A DNA stretch of 64,000 nucleotides from Phoma sp. XZ068 (GCA_004835665.1 RBKR01000015.1:372001-436000); one strand, 5' to 3'; counted from the first letter of the stretch, positions 22,523 through 35,369 are shown. Numbers and translations: made by a program. The notes: generated by a model from the letters alone, not told the origin.

Positions 22523-23617
22523 TAATAGCTTCGAGAACCATGAGAAAATCCAACCCGACTTCGCAACACTCCTTGTTGGTTGGAAAACAAGGGAGAAGGT
22601 GCACCCGGAAACCCACGTGTTAACCAAAGTTACAATACCTGCACAACATTGAGCCTATGGGCTATGAATTCTGCAGCCCAAGTCCTTCCATCAGAAACGG
22701 TCTACTCAACGATTCTCAGCCCTGCTGTGTCTACCTGTCGTCGTAGCTGCCTCCGAGAGGCGTTCTGTAACACGTTGGGCGGCATATCTAGCACAGCCCG
22801 CCGCGTGCTGCATCCAAGGCTACACAGCCGCATCTCTGTGTCACAACCTTGCAGCAAACTTACACTGAAGAGGGAGGTTTGAGCGAAGTAACCCCACCAT
22901 GTGGTTAGGCGTTAATCGTAATGTAGCGACTGCGGGATGCTAGTTTCGACGTTCACTTAGCAAAGAGCCATCCATCGAGCGGACTTGAGCGCGGCTGCAA
23001 GGGATTCACAGGGCATTTGGCAAGCCTGAATGCCAGCACATGTATCCACTGTATGCAACGAAGCATGAACAGGAAGGGAATAACGTGTTCGGCCAATGCT
23101 TCTGGTAGCAACGCAGTAGCTTCGCTCAGTCAGCAAGGTCAATAATGAAGGAAGTCGGCACGGTTTTGCATGACGTGCCTCTGTGCGCACATCTGCAGGA
23201 TTTTATGGGCTTCAGATATGGTGCAATTGTTAATTATAATCGAGGCAATGAATAAGGAAGGCAGTAATACTCAGCCAAGGCCATGGCGGCCAGTCAGAGT
23301 GTGTGATGCGGCTTGTCTAGGGTACAACAATATGCTCATGAAAGGCGTCAATTCCCCCATAGAAAGTGCGGCCTCAATGCAGAGCATCCCTCAGTGCTTC
23401 AGGGTCTGTTGCAGTATACGACGACTTGAAGGCATGCCACCTCGTGGTTGGCCCCCGGATGCGGCTAGTGGTGTGCAGGGATCATGGCACTAAGGGGAAG
23501 CCGCAGCGCTGACGGCTCAACGCAGTGCGCACATGCAAGCTTCAAGCAACAGCAACAACACTCGAACGACGCCCACATATTACCCCAAGTTGCTTGCATT
23601 TACAGACTTACGTCACC
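22523..23617. other. intergenic region
   Basis: These 1.1 kb lie between the Zn2Cys6 gene and the BAR-protein gene. I see only short overlapping frames and no family motif. It is probably 3' UTR plus promoter. Confidence 0.5.
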
Positions 23618-24987
23618 ATGGATAACCTCGGCAAGATCTCTGCGTTTGGAAAGAGCTTTGGGTACGTTGCCAGCGCCTCGACTTGTGTTTGGGTACCGCA
23701 TTGCGCAATAACAGATAGGCTGACACAGTGCCCCTAGTGCTTCTTTCACACCTTTCGCTGCCAGGACACAGCAGTATGTCAAGGAGCAGCTTGGCCAGGC
23801 CGAGGACAAGGTGCGACTACCCCGGAGTAGTGCCTACCGCACCTCTCCACAAGCTTCCATGCCCCCCGCAAATGAGTCTGGAGCGGTACTGATGCGCCGT
23901 GTGATAGACCCAGCTGCCCCCGGACTACATCGAGCTCGAGAAGCGCGTCGATGCGCTGAGGAAGGTGCACACGACCATGCTCCAGGTCACCTCGCAATAC
24001 TCTAGCGAAGCCTACGACTACCCTGCGAACCTTCGCGAGTCCTTCAACGACCTCGGCCGTACCGTCTCTGAGAAGGTCAACCTCCTGTCGAGCGCCACCT
24101 CTCCCGCTGAGGCTCAGGCCGCCCTCACCGCACCTCCTTCCGCAAAGCCGCAGCCCAAGACATTCAGCCATGCTGTTGCCCGCGCCGCCTTGAACAGCTC
24201 GCACATGCTCACCGCTGAGCAGTCCGGCTCTAGCGAGGATCCCTTGGCTACCGCTCTTGAGAAGTACGCTATCGCCAGTGAGAAGGTCGGCGAGGCCCGT
24301 TTGGCGCAGGACGCCCAGATCCAGAGCAGGTTCCTGGCTGGCTGGAGCACAACCCTCAACACCAACATCCAGTTCGCAACACGTGCCCGCAAGCAGGTCG
24401 AGAACTCGAGATTGAGCCTGGATGCCACCAAGGCCAACGCCAAGGGCGGTGCTTTCTCTCTGCCTGGCCAGGCAGGCCGCAAGGACGGCACAGGCGAGGA
24501 GGATTTGAGTGAGGAGGCTCGTGCTAAGATCGAGCAGGCTGAGGATGAGTTCGTCGGCCAGACAGAGGAGGCTGTTGGTGTCATGAAGAACGTATGTAGA
24601 CCCTGATTGTAACTTGCAGAAGCAGAAGCTGACGAACCTTAGGTTCTTGACACACCTGAGCCCCTTCGCAACCTCGCCGACCTCATCGCCGCCCAGCTCG
24701 AATACCACAAGAAGGCATACGAGATTCTGTCCGAGCTGGCGCCAGTTGTAGACCAGTCAGTCTGATTCCAAACTACTTGATTTAAAGTCTGGACGCGTGC
24801 TAATTGACGCAGGTTGCAAGTTGAACAGGAGGTGCGTAGACATCAGTCTGATGATTTCTAGACTCATTCCTCTCCCTCTTTGGCGCTCTGCACTGTGTCT
24901 GATGCTCGTTTTAGCAAAAGTACCGCAACCCCCACTGATCGGTTCGTTGTATAGGCCAACTACCGCAAGACTCGCGACGAGGCTTAG
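23618..24987 (+). CDS. GVP36: BAR-domain protein, Gvp36-like
   Basis: Gvp36-type BAR proteins bind and bend membranes at the Golgi and in endocytic traffic. Exons are 23618-23661, 23738-23810, 23908-24591, 24643-24755, 24813-24831 and 24955-24987, giving 321 residues. The start MDNLGKISAFGKSFG sits in CACCATGG context and is an amphipathic N-terminal segment as in N-BAR proteins. The body is a long helical coiled coil (LPPDYIELEKRVDALRKVHTTML; ALEKYAIASEKVGEARLAQDAQIQSRFL; EEARAKIEQAEDEFVGQTEEAVGVM). The end is conserved (EPLRNLADLIAAQLEYHKKAYEILSELAPVV). Exon 5 is only 19 nt. The last intron has two usable acceptors, giving alternative C-termini. A 97-bp intron 2 is longer than most here. 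Confidence 0.88.
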
Positions 24988-25300
24988 TGAGCCTGTTTAG
25001 TTTATTTTGGATACTGCAGGGTCATACTATGGGTTCTCGACAGGGTTTGGGATCCTTTCTTCATAGGGTTACGACACTTTGGAAGGGGGAAAGCCTCAGT
25101 GCTGGCCGGTCACTTCACGTTTGGGGTGTTTTGATGTTTACTTGAGGGAAGAGATTACATTTTTGCAGTGTGAGTAGTGTAGTCCCAAATGGACTGATGA
25201 CCCCTTCCACCAACGCAATGTACACCGGATCCTGGCTGCCAGTGATACTCACACTTGAACCACACCTTGTAGTATGTGAACCTGGGACACTCCTGTGCAC
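24988..25300. other. convergent spacer
   Basis: 313 bp between the 3' ends of the BAR gene and the cyclotransferase gene. No gene is seen. A GGTGAGTG donor-like sequence overlaps the cyclotransferase stop, so a short extra 3' exon of that gene in this spacer cannot be excluded. Confidence 0.5.
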
Positions 25301-25972
25301 TCACCGAAAAACCCCACTCTCGTCCTTGAACTGCGCTGCCTGCGTCTTCGCAAACTCCCCAATCCTTCCCTCTTCTTCCTCATCCCCCTCAGGAATAAAC
25401 TTCCTCATAACATCCTTGACATAATCCTCTGGCACGCCCCTGTCCACCGCATCCCGTATCCCCTGATTCATCCTGTACACATACTCATCACGCGGCTTAT
25501 CCGGCGTCGTCCGATTCCTATCAATGTACACCAGCATATTCCTCGTGTCAAACGGCGGCGCACTAGTATTCGCCTTCTCACGCAAACTCGACGGCCAAAA
25601 CTCGCACGGAATCAACTCTTTCGTATACGCGACAGGGACGCCCTCGTTGCGATCCAGGCGCTGCTCGTCAGATGGGAGCAGCGAGAATACTAGCCCGTAC
25701 ACTTCGTCCGAGTAAGGCGATGATGTGTTGGTCGCTGAGACGACGTTGGCGTAGCCCCGCGAGTTGATTAGCCAGGTATATTTTGGTAGGCGGGCTACGC
25801 CGAGGTAGGTAGAGGTTGGGCATCGGGTGGACATTTGGTGTAGCCAGAGGTTGGAGCCGTAGCCGAAGTAGATTGTTGGCTGGACCAGGGGGGCTTGCGA
25901 GAGTGCCATGTTGGTAGTATCTGGTGTTGGACGTTTGGCGGTTTCGTTGGTGTGGGTTGTGAGCTTTGTCAT
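25301..25972 (-). CDS. gamma-glutamylcyclotransferase-like protein
   Basis: The single frame of 223 residues has the GGCT fold signature YFGYGSNLW near residue 34, which forms the substrate-binding loop, and the candidate catalytic Glu in RLDRNEGVPVAY. Family members cyclise gamma-glutamyl groups from amino acids or glutathione to 5-oxoproline. The C-terminal part has RNMLVYIDRNR and PRDEYVYRMNQGIRDAVDRGVPEDYV, typical of fungal members. I keep the first ATG; a second at residue 22 (MALSQAP) sits just ahead of the conserved core. The stop codon overlaps a perfect-looking donor (TTTCG|GTGAGT), so the true C-terminus may lie in a further exon. Divergent from HIS2. Confidence 0.85.
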   Translation of the reverse strand: MTKLTTHTNETAKRPTPDTTNMALSQAPLVQPTIYFGYGSNLWLHQMSTRCPTSTYLGVARLPKYTWLINSRGYANVVSATNTSSPYSDEVYGLVFSLLPSDEQRLDRNEGVPVAYTKELIPCEFWPSSLREKANTSAPPFDTRNMLVYIDRNRTTPDKPRDEYVYRMNQGIRDAVDRGVPEDYVKDVMRKFIPEGDEEEEGRIGEFAKTQAAQFKDESGVFR

Positions 25973-26687
25973 AGTTTAGTGAGGGTTCGAAATGTGAGAT
26001 GTGGTGAATAATTAGAACTGGTGCTTGTTAGTCTTTGAAGATGTAGATGTAGGTGGTCACGTATGGAAATCCACGTTGGTTTTCGTGCATTTGATGTAGC
26101 GGAAAGGCTTGAGAAAGCCCAAAGATGACCAAATTTGACTCACCTTCGTCTAATATTATAAACCCATTATTGAAGGCGGTACATTTGCTTCGAGCACTCA
26201 CTACTCAATGCGCCATGGGATGGAAGTATGCTGATCAAGATGGGGTAACAAAGCAGCATTGACAACTTACTCGCTTTAGTTTGCTTCAAGGTGATTATCA
26301 CTCATGGACAAAAATAACAAAATACAAAAGCTGTGTGCATGTAAGTATGTTCTTTAGCATGGTGGAGGGGTACATCGCTGTTAGGGCTACCAATTAGGGC
26401 TTGGTGTCATCAATGTCGTTATCAGGGTCCAGCTGACCTCATCGCTCCCAAAGCTTCTGGCGCGTCTGTAATGCGTGTGCTTGCGACGCGACAAAACTAC
26501 ACCGTAGGCCGAAATTCCTAGATGTAAGTACGACTGTGTTTATATCCTCACTTGATCCCGCATTGACTGCCTGCTACCAAACTGTTTTCCTACTGCAGTC
26601 CGCTTGACACTTCTATGGTGGGTGGAAGAGTCATCACAATGTTCTACAGCTTCCAATCGCAATCTGCCTTGCTAACGACACATCCAG
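25973..26687. promoter_or_regulatory. divergent promoter region cyclotransferase / HIS2
   Basis: 715 bp between two divergent starts. It is moderately AT-rich and contains no supportable frame. I see no defined binding site that I would name. Confidence 0.45.
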
Positions 26688-27668
26688 ATGCCGCAATCCC
26701 ACCATAGCCATTCGGGCCAATTCTGTGGTCATGCTACAAATAATTTGGAAGAGGTGATCCAGGCAGCAATTGCTAAAGGCTTCCACAGCTTTGCACTAAC
26801 TGAGCACATTCCAAGGGCACTCGTAGATTTCTACCCCGAGGAAGTAAGTTTGCTTGCTAGCATGTCATCAGATCAATAAGCTGACACAAGCTTCCAGGCG
26901 GATAGTCATACTGAAGAAAGTCTCGTCAAGTTGTTTGACGATTACTACCATGAGGCTACCCGGTTACAAAACGTCTATTCGAGCCAGATACAAATCTTGA
27001 TCGCGTTTGAATCGGAATGGATACGCCCGTCATCACTCGACATCATCCGAAGTATCCTCGACAAGTACACCTTCGACTTCTTTATGGGCTCCATCCACCA
27101 TACGCATACGATCCCGATCGATTTTGACCGCGCGATGTACGAGAAAGCTCGAGATAAGGCCGGTGGCAGGGACGAGAAGCTCTTTGAAGACTACTTCGAC
27201 GAGCAATATGATATGCTCCAAGCGCTTCGACCTCCTGTTGTAGGCCATTTTGATCTCATACGCCTCTTGAGTGACCATAAAGATACTGCATTCGAAGGCA
27301 TGGACGGCGTATGGAATAGGATGAAGCGCAATCTAGAGTATATTGCTTCGTATGGCGGGCTGTTGGAGTTCAATTCTGCTGGGTTGCGCAAAGGCTTGGC
27401 TGAGCCTTACCCCTGCTTACCCGTTACGAAGATGTTCTTGAGCATGGGAGGTGGCTTTGTGCTGTCTGATGACAGTCATGGTATCGAGCAGATCGGCACA
27501 AACTACCCGCGTCTCTTGAAGTACATTCAGAAGACTGGGATTGAGAAGATACATTTTGCTGCGAGAGGGTGTGGAGACCGGCTAGATAGCCGCTTCCCCA
27601 GCGCAGGATTCTCTGCCATCGCCGTGGCTGACCTGGCGGAATTGCCATTTTGGTCGAGATTGCCATAG
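26688..27668 (+). CDS. HIS2: histidinol-phosphatase (PHP type)
   Basis: This enzyme dephosphorylates L-histidinol phosphate to histidinol, the penultimate stage of histidine synthesis. Exons 26688-26843 and 26898-27668 give 308 residues. It is the PHP-domain type, with metal-binding His and Asp motifs in the expected order: HHSHSGQF at the N-terminus, LTEHIPR near 38-44, ESEW, GSIHHTHT, VGHFDLIRL and SDDSHG. These ligands build the trinuclear metal site. The intron splits the protein after FYPEE, directly before ADSHTEES. Length matches fungal His2. The start follows the sequence CATCCAG, which looks like an acceptor, so a 5' non-coding exon is possible. Confidence 0.94.
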
Positions 27669-29652
27669 AAGGTCTCACGAACACCGCGACAGGCGCCACA
27701 GACCCACTGTCGTATTTTCCAGAACCGTTCTTCGTACTGGAATTGCAAAAACGTCAACGGCCGTTCATCAGTGGCCACAGCATACAATGCAAGGCTGAAA
27801 GGCCAACGAGAATGCCCATTGCTCAAGAGCCATCGGACGCTGGCTCCGTACAGGGGATCCGAGGTAACACTTAAAGTCCTGGCGCTGCAAGCGCTCGCAT
27901 CAGCGAAGATCGTCATATCATACCGATTTGTTGGGATTCCGCAGCCTAGGACCCAAGGGGCATGTACCGTGAACTGATAATCACAGCGTCAAAACCAAGC
28001 AAGTGAAGCAGCTGCGGCCAGTGCTCCGCCATCGTTGTCGGTGTAGGCCCGTAACATGGGAAAAGCTAGTTTTTAATGCTTGCCGCGAGAAGCACGATAA
28101 CCAATACTTCTGCAGGGACGCAACGTCCACTCACGGTTCCTGCGGACCTGGAACTGATGGGGAACTCGGGTGGTCACCCGCTTGAGTTGTGATTGGCGAG
28201 ACCGGCTCGCTCTGGAGCGAAGTTTAGGGCCGGGTTCTTGGGTCCACTTCTTACACCGTCACTTGATGTCGGCCTAATGATAAACTCTCGAGCAGAGATG
28301 TCACCGTTAGAATTTTAATCAAAAGTCAGTCAAATGATGATGATGATGATGAACATCCATGCGTGACGGAGATCAGCGATTGCACGTTCGGCCCTTCGAT
28401 TCCACACATGCCAACTTGACCGTTTAGTCCATGATACGTAGACGTCTCTGTCCGACAGGGCTTGTGTAACATGCAGTCATTACATGGCAATAGACATCGA
28501 CTGTACGACAGCTTACCGAAGCTGCGTCCGAAGCCAATTGAAGGGGGAACATCCAAATACAGACTTGATCGAATTGTCTCCGAAAGTCAGGTTCGGGCAG
28601 ACGCTAAAGTGAGGCATCGTGAATTCGCACGCTTTGATACCCGTCCAACAGGTTCGGGATTTTGTGGCGCCTCGCGGACGGTTCAGCTTGACTCACTCTG
28701 GTACGACTACTGACGGCAGGCCCTTGACGGATCGGCAATTCGCTCCTCTTCGCGGCTTTAGACTTCAAATTGCAACGCCACAGACCATTGCGATACTGCT
28801 GACTTGTCAGACCATCATACCGCAACTTGCAAGCTAGTTACTGTATCACCAATCTTTGGCACCCCACCGATTCACCCCACCTTGCTTTGCAACAACAAAA
28901 CATCGCATTCCCGAGTCGCAACAGCTCGCATACCCAAAAAGATTGAGAATGGCAGCTTAGTACTAACCGTCTTGAGACAAGACAAAATTGCTTTGACGCC
29001 CAATAGATGCGGGGACCGAGTTCCATACCCGGCAAACGCGGGAAAGGAATACATCTGTCGTTCAGACATGTCAACTTGTGGAGCTTGGATCGCGTGTCTA
29101 CAAGGATACCTGCATACGATGAGCGGATCCAGGAGGCTAGACCTGCTGTTACTTCCGACCTTAGACAGACCTGAAAATCGGGCACAGCTCCCCGAGGAAC
29201 GGACTGGCCCTAAGAGCGGCTGTGGCTCTTCGGCCGCGGGCACGTCTCAGTGTAAGGATGTGAAACGGCTGCATCGGTGAGGGCCCAAGGATTGCTTGCT
29301 ACAATGCAGTAAGCCATCTTGTCCTACTACCTTTCTGCTAAACCTAATTCGTTCCCGGTCTCAATAGCTATGATGTCCAAGCTTGCCCACAGAGCACACA
29401 TGGCCTCTGGATTGCGCCTTCCTGGGTCCAACTCTGCGACTACTAAAAGCTGAACCCTGTCGTCGTCACTGACACACATTTTGACCCTTTCTCCCTCCTC
29501 CCTAGTAGATACGTCAGCTTCATCGGAGCAAAGGAAATCGCCAATTCAGCACCACCACCAATTGATCCCCACATCGGGTCACCGTCATCATCATTGGCAG
29601 CACATTCATAATCACATTTCAAAGCAAAGCAACACCGTACCCCCTTGAAATC
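27669..29652. other. 2-kb gene-free stretch
   Basis: Holds the 3' flank of HIS2 and the promoter of the FKBP gene. A short ATG-type trinucleotide run lies at 28334-28352. The 158-codon frame at 28804-29280 overlaps minus-strand frames and has no family feature. Confidence 0.5.
28334..28352. repeat. short (ATG)n trinucleotide run
   Basis: About six tandem ATG units in non-coding DNA. Confidence 0.8.
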
Positions 29653-30605
29653 ATGGCCATCTCCAAGACAATCCTTGAGGCAGGAGATACATCACAGCTC
29701 GTTGCGAAGTACGATGAGGTCGCAATCGAATACACAGGTAAGCAAGACGATCAAATGACAACATAGCATCTAACAACCTACAGGATGGATATTCAACCCG
29801 AAGACACCAGAGAAGAATGGTGTTCAGTAAGATTAAAGTTGCCTGATGCAGGGTTCCGTACTGAAGACTCATTAGATTCGATACATCTATAGGGCGCGGT
29901 GATACTGTGACAGTCATTGGTGCCGGGCGTCTCCTCAAAGGTATGTACTCCCGCCGCCCTTTCCATGCTTCGTACCTCCACAAATGCCATTGCGCAGTTG
30001 GCAGCAGATACTGATTTACATTGCTCCAATAGGCTGGGACAAAGGCATTTTAGGCGACTACAAATCTGAGGACCCCACTGAGCCGGTGGGTCCTATGGCA
30101 CTGAACGAGAAGGCGAGGTTCAAGCTCACTCCGTAAGTCACCCAGCCCTTCACCGGACGCAGCTTCGGGCATCGCTAATAGCTTTTGCAGTGAGTACGGT
30201 TATGGCGCCAAGTGAGTCGATTACTTTCTTTAGAAGCATATGCTACGATAGGGATGCACTGGAACCAGCTTCTCCCATGCACGAACCTTCCTGCAAGTCT
30301 CGACTCACCAGAGGCGTTTCCAAAAACGCACAAGAAATGCACACGAGAATCGCTAGATCTTTGAACATAACAGCTGACCAATTACCCTGAAGCGGATTCC
30401 CAGGGCAGGTTCCTAAGAATGCGACACTGATCTAGTGAGTCTCCACCCATCGCTTCTCTACAGCTGTCTCGAATTAAAGCTTTCATATTTTCTGTACCCA
30501 TCCCAGCGATATGCGCTCTCTTCAAACACCCCTTTAATTCTCATCCAGCTGACGATCAACAGTGAAATAGAAGTCAAGCGGATCGGCCCACAAAGGGCGC
30601 CATAG
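29653..30605 (+). CDS. FKBP-type peptidyl-prolyl cis-trans isomerase
   Basis: This is a small FK506-binding-protein-type prolyl isomerase of 132 residues, seen only after joining seven exons: 29653-29737, 29784-29826, 29876-29940, 30033-30132, 30191-30211, 30393-30434 and 30563-30605. All phases close and the stop falls right after VKRIGPQRAP. Recognisable FKBP elements in order are EVAIEYTGWIF, FDTSIGRGD (family F-D-S-S), VIGAGRLLKGWDKGI (family V-I-x-G-W-D), EKARFKLTPEYGYGA and GFPGQVPKNATLIYEIEV. No signal peptide is visible, so it is probably cytosolic or nuclear. The segment between GWDKGI and the MALNEKA strand is longer than in FKBP12 (GDYKSEDPTEPVGP). Exon 5 is 21 nt and intron 5 is 181 bp. 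The acceptor of intron 5 (CTGAAG) is weak and is the least certain junction. Confidence 0.87.
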
Positions 30606-33600
30606 TATGTTCGTCTGATAACTGGTCAGTGGCTGCTCTTGGCCACGATCCCAATGTGGCTGCCACCACGGTCAGTCTCGCGATCAAGGATGACTGCAGA
30701 CACTTGTCGTTAGCGATTGAAGCGCCCTTCAACGCAGCTTGGGTTCATCGATAATCGGCCGACGCTCTTCATACTACAGAATGAGTGGCAACGACGGACG
30801 GATCTAGTAATGATGCGCGGGTTGCATCATGGGTTTCATTCTTCGGAGTTTCCGCACGTTGTTTGATACCCCGTATAACACAAAAAGTCATCCACCGTTA
30901 AGGTTCATTTTAAGATATTCATAAGGGCAATAAGCCGGGTACAGCCTCACTTCCTAGCTACATACGTCCATCCCGTTTCAACCAGTGTCTTGATGAGGAC
31001 CTTTCTGTTTAGTATATGTGTGGCATTTCACCTTGCGTCTGTAGAATTCAACTAAGCCAAACGTACGTCCAAGTAGACCAGCCCTCTCAGGACTTCCCCA
31101 GTCGAATAGATTATTGGAGACACATGTCAATCGAATGTTCGTTGGCGACGCTAGCCTTGCGGATTAGCACGAGCACACCGACATTCACGCCACCCGAACA
31201 CCCTAGGAAATGTCCCGAAAGTCCCGTTCGGCATGCCGAACAGCAGTGTCAATAGAACGCGACTCGATAACGGTTTTTTTGGACGGCGGTAGAAGCGCTA
31301 CATGCACAATTCGGCAGTTATTCGCCTGTGTCACACCCGCCTCCCGTGCCTAGCACGAGCTACTCTATTCTTCTTGACACTTTCTGATGCATGGGTAAAC
31401 TGGGGTATTCTGTGGGGGTTAGACTTTGGGCCCTCCTAACCGTATCGTCCCCGTTGCATAATGGTTTCGACGATTTCAGACAGTATCCGCTCATTTCAAT
31501 TATTAGGCAAAGTCACATGCCATTCGCATTTTCGAGCGGATGCTGTTTGTCAGAATCCTATAGTACCATGGAACCGCTAACAAGGTACACACCAACCCCT
31601 GCGTTGATCCTTACGTGACCTGACAAACGCCATCCCATGCAGGTAATACCGCGTTTGGGAATCAATATGCAGCCACTCAAGACATGTCAATGCCGTGACC
31701 CATCCTACTGAGCGGCAATCGTGCTCTCACTTCATTACACCGATCACGGGCCGCGGCCGTTTGTCGAGCCGTGGCTGTAGCCGTCTCACTCTTCCGCCGG
31801 AAGCGCCCGTGGGTGTATATGTGATGTAGTAAGAGGTATGATGGATGTGATCGGTGGAGGTGGCATATTTTGCGTTCTCGTGGCTCCACGCCTTCGGGAT
31901 CGCAAATTTGTGGCGTGATGTGAGGCCTTGAAACAATCGTTCGCAGTGAGGATTCTCACTTTGGTTAGGGCCTTACGGCTCGGATCTAATCGTTTGAGAG
32001 GCATAGCCTTGGGCCTTGCAAACCTGAGTCTGGAGGGTCGCCCGGTCTGAGACTGCGGTACACGGACGGGGAATGCGAACCGGTTACACGCTTCATGCAG
32101 AGAGGATCGATGGCTAGTAGGTTTCTTGCATATGTATGCATGTGGAAGTATTCTTTAAGCCAAGCTCGAATGAACGGGTGCATATTTGATAGAACATGAA
32201 ATCGAACTGCAGTCGCGATAAACGTCAAGTCCTGATAGGCCTCGACATTAATGTAAGACGGAGGATAGCGCTCGTGCTTCGAAGTCGTGTGTGCATCGGA
32301 AAGACCGAAAGAGCGTAGTGATGCTGCCCAATGTCGATAATGCCCCTGAACTGCCCAATAGAAACCACGTTTCTCATGCGCGAGGATACTCCGGGGGATT
32401 TAAACATGTTGTCTGGCCCTGCTTACGGTGCCAAGATGTCACTCGAGCCGGTCCGCCGGGTTGAGGCGTAGCTGCTTACCGCCACGTTCCGGGTATAGAT
32501 GCGCAATGAGACCACCCTCGAATCTGTAGCGACGACGGCAAGTATGCTGAATAAGAGAAGATCAGCCGAGTCCGGGGATTCTATTGATCAGATCGTATCG
32601 ATCCTTGGGGCTACTCTGCCGTATCCACGATCTCATCTGCAACAGGTGACTAATACAGAACGATGACCGGAACGCACAGGAGAATTATGTGGCGCCCAGC
32701 AATAATCGGGTGTGCATGCTAGAGGCCCACTTCAGTGGCACATATCCTCGACTTCATAGAACGGTTCCATACCAGTCGGTAGAGCTCTGTTGTATCATTT
32801 GATCGATACAGATATGCGGCGTCGTGCACTAGAGCAGCCGAGTGTACTCCTTCCATTCGTTTTATAATCCCAAGGCTCGATGTTTCTTAAGATGAATCGA
32901 ATGGTGGCTTTAGTTACTAAGGACGAATGAGGTGCGCACTGACCTTCCATGATCTCGTATCTCAATGATCTACGCAAAATATCTATGTCTGTCAAGGATC
33001 TAGTTGCGATCAAGCTAGTTATTTGAAACGGGTCAGAGGGAGTAAGCAGCCGAGACAGGGGTCAATGTTAAGTCAGGCAGCAGAGTCGAGCTGAACGTAT
33101 CATGACAAGGCTGGATGGCTTTCTCACGTCAACAGTGAGAGCAAAGCTCTGCTGACATGCTGGCCAACGTAGGCCTTGAAATGTAGACAAGGACCGTGAA
33201 GCATACTTATCCGGTATGAGAAAAGTCGTACCTCTGATTGGATACCGGTCGTAGTTCGCAGCGTTGTCGCCTCGTGTAAACGCCGAGCTGTTACACATGA
33301 AGTCGAGTTAGACGAGCCAGCCACAGGTCGTGACGCAAGGGTCGGTGGTTACACGTGTGTAGTGTTGACTAGTTCTGGTCATATTACGCCGGTCCAATGC
33401 TTGCTTCGACGCTGGCGTCTTTGATGAGGTTGCCTTCGGTGGGTGTTCTCTGCCTGCCAACTTGCAATTCGTGACTGGCCAGTACCTCGATGTAATCTTT
33501 CGGTGCACAAAGTGATGACATTATGGAATTGAGCATACGGCGTACTGATTGGCTATGCTGCTCCCAAACAGGCCAATGTTTGACCATCTGGTCTCCCAAA

Positions 33601-35369
33601 GAAAATCATGGAGTTGTTCCAGGAACTGTAAAAAAACGCACTAGCTTTGTAAGCTAAGAATAAGAGGGGCTTGATCCATTCTCCGTGTATTCAGACGCAA
33701 AGGTAATGCGTATGCGTGTGCGTGTGGGGAAGGACAACATCTGCTGTCGCCTTCATGTGGTGACGACGCCCTCGCGACGCGTGGCACGGCAGCTGTTGGG
33801 TCGCTCAACGGGAGAGCGTGTGCCTTGTAAGACCAGCAGTAGCTCCAGAAGCGTCCGAAGTTCGACAATGATGAGTCCAAGAGAAGTGTTGGCGTGTCAT
33901 GGGTGCATGCAGACATGGAAGAGGAACGAGTGCCCCTCACGTGACGCAATGGGCGAACCCTGAAACCGCCACCACCACTGGACCCTGAATTGTGCAGAGC
34001 AAATGCAGAGCAACTCTGCCGCGCTCAACAAGGTGAAATGTAAATTGCGCCTGCGGGCGAGACTGCAGGGCCACAACTGACGACGACTCGCAACTTCTTG
34101 ACGCTTGCGTGGCACATGGAAATTGGACGTGCCACGACATTAATCACCGCTCTCATCGCAGCGCTCAGCTCCACAGTCCAAGCCTGCCATGACAATTGAG
34201 CGGTTGGCGGGGGAGCAAAGTCGTCGACAAAGAAAATGACGCCTGTTCGCAGCAGTGATTGAGCTCATCTTGAGTTCATTCTGAGATGGGGCTATGGTGT
34301 TGGTTGGCGGGCAAAGGAGATTACTTGTGGATGCACGCCCGCTGTGATTGGTCCAAGACACATCAACAGTACGCAGAGCCGGCACGGCGCCTGGCGATAC
34401 GAGCTCCCGCTTGTTGGCACACTCGCGAGGACCATCACGATGGAGCTGCAGGATGACGAGGTTCACAGCCCAAGACAAGTCTTTTCTGATGCCTTTGCAT
34501 AGATTTCACCGCTCTGAACAACGCAGCACTTGCGCTCTGCATGTGTGCCGGTAACCGACGTTGAAAAGAATCATGTGACAAGAGAGAGCCCCTTTCCAAG
34601 GCCTGGAGGCTTGACACGCGGAATTGCAGACGTTTAGGGCCAACTGCTAGGCCTGCCAAGGGCTTCATTGGTTATTCCTCTCACCAAACGATATGACGCT
34701 CACGGGAGGAATTCTTGTTCGATTCTAGAATCGCAGAATCTGATTCTTGGTCCCAACACCTGCCAACCAAAGAACTGTTTCGCCGGTGGACTTGGACGAT
34801 TGCGCCCGAGGTGTTGCCTCTCGTTTCACTTGAAATCTCTGCGGCTTTTAGGGACCACAAAAACAAGTTGACTCTGGATCGGCCAGATCCTGGTCGTAAT
34901 TTATTCTGCTTTTGGAGATGCCCGGCAGCTATTGGGCTAAATTACAACGCTTGCATGGTAAGCGCCCTGCCGATCAGGCACAAGTCGTGTCTGATTGGCG
35001 CACCCCTTGCTGAGTCCAGCTAAGTGTTTGCCATTCGGGGCCACGCATGCTTCCCGCGCCTGTTCTCCGGACAAGCCACGACGTTTGGCACCGCCTTGAA
35101 CAAGCCCACGCTATGAGCGACGACTCGTTCCATGGCGGGTGGGTTCGCAAATGGCCCCCGGCTGCGTGTGCTAGGATTCAGCCATCTTATTTACTTCGCA
35201 TCCCCCAGGCGTCCGATTGTCTCCCTACCGCAACAAGCAGGACTTTGTCAACCCGCATTCTTTTTGCTGGATAACTTCACTCTTTCAGTGTTCAGCAGTC
35301 ACTCTCTAATCGACATTTTCACGAGTCGCCCACCGTCTTTACGAAGTACCCGGTCCAAGTCTAGCCAAC
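30606..35369. other. 4.8-kb gene-free stretch
   Basis: No frame exceeds about 110 codons and none shows a domain. Composition is not strongly AT-rich, so classic RIP-mutated transposon debris is not obvious. I see no long terminal repeats. The last ~300 bp, with CT-rich tracts, is the probable promoter of the secreted-protein gene. Confidence 0.5.

Noticed and set aside
28804..29280. 158-codon plus-strand frame
   Set aside because: No domain, overlapped by minus-strand frames, no credible splice partners.
30606..35369. possible RIP-mutated transposon remnant
   Set aside because: No AT-rich bias, terminal repeats or degraded transposase/RT motifs that I could see; left as unannotated.
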